Positions 24,127 to 25,914 of a DNA stretch of 25,914 bases are shown one piece after another. Every line of letters starts with the position of its first letter. Positions within the stretch are counted from its first letter, which is position 1. Under the pieces are notes generated by a model. That model worked only from the letters and a program-made list of their open reading frames with translations, did no database searches and was not told the origin of the DNA. Source of the DNA: an uncultured Lachnospiraceae bacterium (lineage in GTDB: Bacteria; Bacillota; Clostridia; Lachnospirales; Lachnospiraceae); NCBI GenBank assembly GCA_947174985.1, contig CAMWLB010000005.1, positions 1 through 25,914 of the forward strand, in the 5' to 3' direction. Made by a program: the position numbers and the translations under genes.

Positions 24127-25044
24127 ATGAAGATGAAAGCACTGGCAGCAGCATTTACTATTTTATTATTTGCGGGAACATTTACCGCATGTACCGGGGC
24201 AGGAAATGACGAAGAAATGGGAGCGGACCGGATGGGCATGACGGAACAGAATGAAGAAATGGAAGCGGATCGGATGGGCATGGCGGACCGGAATGAAGAA
24301 ATAACATCGGAAGAAACACAAAAAGAGCACAAACCCAGTACAGAGAAGGAAACAATGAATGAAACGGAAATTCCGGAAGACAAAGAAGAGGCCATGGTTA
24401 CCTATACCGGAAAAATCATTGAGAAGCGGGAGGAAAGCTATCTGATAGCAAGTGACGGGACAGAAGGGCTTTTAGATGTTCATGTTTCGGAAACGAATCT
24501 TATAGAAAATGGCAGCAGTATTACCGGTGATGCAATCGTGCCGGGAATGACCGTGGAAGTTACCTTTAACGGAATGGTGCTAGAATCCTATCCGGGACAG
24601 ATTTATGCTTCCAAAATAGAAGTGATAAGCAGGGAAGATGATCTGGTAAGCCTGTATCTGGATATTCTAAAACAGATTTATGAAAATGACGAAGGCTTGA
24701 ACAGTGATATTACCATGATAGCAGTGGATCTTTCAAAGGCTGGCAATGTTTCAAAAGGGGAAAAGGAAGCGATTCTCTATCAGGCATGGCAGTTATTTGG
24801 AATGGAAGTAATTCCGGGAACCTATGAGGAATTAAAGGAACAGGGATATATATCTTCGGAGGGATATGATTTTCCGGATGGCATCCTGTTAAAGATAGAA
24901 ACATTACAAGTGGGGAATGACAGCTTTCAATTTGCGGCTTCAAAGTGGAGAAGCGGTACAGGGGCTATTTTCTATATGGACTGCAGGGCAGAGAAAAAAG
25001 AAGGGAAATATACATTTGAACTGGGGGGATTTGCAATTTCTTAA
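24127..25044 (+). CDS. Lipoprotein with repeat-containing linker and OB-like domain
   Basis: ATG 24127 is preferred: GGAGG (24114-24118) is 8 nt upstream and it gives a proper signal peptide MKMKALAAAF...FTAC with lipobox Cys22. Earlier in-frame starts add a non-signal tail. The 305-aa product has, after the lipobox, two 14-residue repeats (EEM-x-ADRMGM...N), then a Glu/Thr-rich linker, then about residues 90-175 a small beta domain (YTGKIIEKREESYLIASDGT, PGMTVEVTFNGMVLESYPGQ split by strands) that looks like a DUF3221/OB-type fold. The C-terminal 130 residues (DDLVSLYLDILKQIYENDEG onward) are not recognised. The protein should be surface-anchored. Its role is unknown. Confidence 0.75.
   Translation: MKMKALAAAFTILLFAGTFTACTGAGNDEEMGADRMGMTEQNEEMEADRMGMADRNEEITSEETQKEHKPSTEKETMNETEIPEDKEEAMVTYTGKIIEKREESYLIASDGTEGLLDVHVSETNLIENGSSITGDAIVPGMTVEVTFNGMVLESYPGQIYASKIEVISREDDLVSLYLDILKQIYENDEGLNSDITMIAVDLSKAGNVSKGEKEAILYQAWQLFGMEVIPGTYEELKEQGYISSEGYDFPDGILLKIETLQVGNDSFQFAASKWRSGTGAIFYMDCRAEKKEGKYTFELGGFAIS
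24211..24294 (+). repeat. 42-bp in-frame tandem repeat (two copies)
   Basis: Unit 1 is 24211-24252 and unit 2 is 24253-24294. Each encodes EEM-(G/E)-ADRMGM followed by four residues ending in N, and the start of a third copy (GAAGAAAT) follows. Most differences are single bases. It lies directly after the lipobox, in the spacer between the anchor and the folded part. Confidence 0.8.
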
Positions 25045-25070
25045 TGGAATTAGAAAATTGTAGTAAATAG

Positions 25071-25099
25071 TTGACAAAATCGAATCCCCATGATAATCT
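25071..25099 (+). promoter_or_regulatory. Strong promoter of the last gene
   Basis: A perfect TTGACA (25071-25076), a 17-nt spacer and TAATCT (25094-25099), with TGA before it giving an extended -10. Transcription should start near 25106, leaving a leader of about 105 nt that includes the hairpin at 25156-25184. Confidence 0.75.
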
Positions 25100-25155
25100 A
25101 AAAGAGTACTTAGTAATATTTTACAAAAGATATATATTAGTAACTACATATAAGC

Positions 25156-25184
25156 ATGGCTGCATATATTATATATGCAGCCAT
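25156..25184 (+). promoter_or_regulatory. Perfect leader hairpin, 14-bp arms
   Basis: ATGGCTGCATATAT (25156-25169) and ATATATGCAGCCAT (25171-25184) are exact inverted repeats around one T. AAAAAA, not T, follows, so it does not look like a + strand terminator. It ends 13 nt before TAAGGAGGT (25198-25206). It may stabilise the mRNA, tune access of the ribosome or bind a regulator. Confidence 0.75.
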
Positions 25185-25212
25185 AAAAAATTTAATGTAA
25201 GGAGGTAACACC

Positions 25213-25914
25213 ATGGTTACAAAAAAGGCAGTAAAAATCTTGATGGCATGTCTGGTATCAGTATTTATGATCGGTGTGGCTAATATAACCGTTCGCGCAG
25301 AAACATTCAGAGAAACGGAACCGAATGATACTATGGAAACAGCAGAACTGATAAAGGCAAATAATGAGACGGCCAAGGATACATTGGAAGGAACCAATTC
25401 GGGTGCATATGTAGTAGAAGGCTATACAAGCAAATCCGATCCTGACTGGTATAAAGTATATTTGAGGGAAGGAACCCAATATATGACATGCAATGGAGAG
25501 GCATTTGAATTTTATATATTGAATGAAAATGCAGATATTATTTACCAAGATACATATTTAAAACGGGGTGCTTTTGGACCTACAGGATATACATTTGATA
25601 TTCCGGAAACAGGATATTATTATGTTAGAATCACGGGAATCGTATCATCCTCTAAGGATTATCTGTTTTTGATTGGTTCTCCCACCTATTTTACTTCTAA
25701 ATGCAATATTCCATGCAGCGAAGGTACTGTAACTATGACAGCGGGCAATAGAACCCAGACGGCTCATTTTAATGGTGGAGGAATAACCAACTTACCGGAG
25801 GGGGCTATTGCCTACTCTGTTAAAATGTCTGGAATAGGAACAACGAATGTAGATACTATTTTTGAGTTTCCCCATTTTTTCAAACAGATTATTTCCCCAA
25901 AAATAAAAAATGCA
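25213..25914 (+). CDS. Secreted protein with PPC-like domain (partial, runs off the window)
   Basis: The start follows AAGGAGGT at 7 nt. The frame is open for 234 codons to the last base, so the C-terminus is outside the window. Residues 1-29 are a signal peptide (KKAVKILMACLVSVFMIG, cleavage after VRA). Residues about 32-150 open with ETEPNDTMETAELI and continue with DPDWYKVYLREGTQYM and ETGYYYVRITG, matching the bacterial pre-peptidase C-terminal (PPC) layout, a beta-sandwich of secreted proteins and peptidases. The remaining part is not recognised, so the catalytic or binding role cannot be told. Confidence 0.8.
   Translation, partial: MVTKKAVKILMACLVSVFMIGVANITVRAETFRETEPNDTMETAELIKANNETAKDTLEGTNSGAYVVEGYTSKSDPDWYKVYLREGTQYMTCNGEAFEFYILNENADIIYQDTYLKRGAFGPTGYTFDIPETGYYYVRITGIVSSSKDYLFLIGSPTYFTSKCNIPCSEGTVTMTAGNRTQTAHFNGGGITNLPEGAIAYSVKMSGIGTTNVDTIFEFPHFFKQIISPKIKNA

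Noticed and set aside
1..25914. CRISPR array, tRNA, rRNA, transposase or integrase genes
   Set aside because: No regularly spaced repeats, tRNA-like cloverleaf, rRNA segment or recombinase motif was seen on either strand.

Overview
The window looks like a chromosomal segment of an anaerobic Bacillota, most likely a gut-type Lachnospiraceae. This is inferred from the low-to-moderate GC content, strong AGGAGG-type ribosome binding sites, the anaerobic (cbi) cobalamin route, the Gram-positive style lipoproteins and the absence of any outer-membrane genes. No 16S or other phylogenetic marker is present, so the lineage is an inference. Every convincing gene is on the + strand.

Region 1 (1-817) is a leader. 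After a short open-frame remnant there is a strong extended -10 promoter (277-304), a full cobalamin riboswitch (321-503), an intrinsic terminator (616-656) and a block of inverted repeats (663-767) before the first start codon.

Region 2 (818-6073) is an envelope and uptake module: a lipoprotein CbiK-type cobaltochelatase, a two-domain NEAT-like lipoprotein, a periplasmic-binding-protein-type lipoprotein, one BtuC/FecCD-type permease and one ATPase. A B12 riboswitch in front of an exported chelatase, a possible tetrapyrrole-binding protein and an ABC importer suggests a surface system that handles a metal-tetrapyrrole or corrinoid. This is the most interesting part of the window.

Region 3 (6076-20940) is a dense cobalamin synthesis operon: cbiP, cobT, cobU, cobS, a short cobU-like gene, a cobC-like phosphatase gene, cbiB, cobD, cbiC, cbiD, cbiF, cbiG, cbiH, a triple fusion cbiJ-cbiE-cbiT, and cbiA. 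Genes are close or overlapping (up to 37 nt). Together they cover ring contraction, methylation, amidation, aminopropanol attachment and nucleotide-loop assembly. Not seen here: cbiL (C20 methyltransferase), the corrinoid adenosyltransferase, an obvious cytoplasmic chelatase, uroporphyrinogen/sirohydrochlorin synthesis, dimethylbenzimidazole synthesis and a cobalt transporter. These must lie elsewhere or be bypassed.

Region 4 (20941-25914) is unrelated to B12: a 392-nt spacer with a candidate promoter, a membrane-anchored kinase-fold protein whose catalytic motifs are degenerate, a SEC-C zinc-motif protein, a C_GCAxxG_C_C family protein followed by a terminator, a lipoprotein with a 42-bp tandem repeat, and the start of a secreted protein with a PPC-like domain. 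The last gene has a near-consensus promoter and a perfect 14-bp-arm hairpin in its leader.
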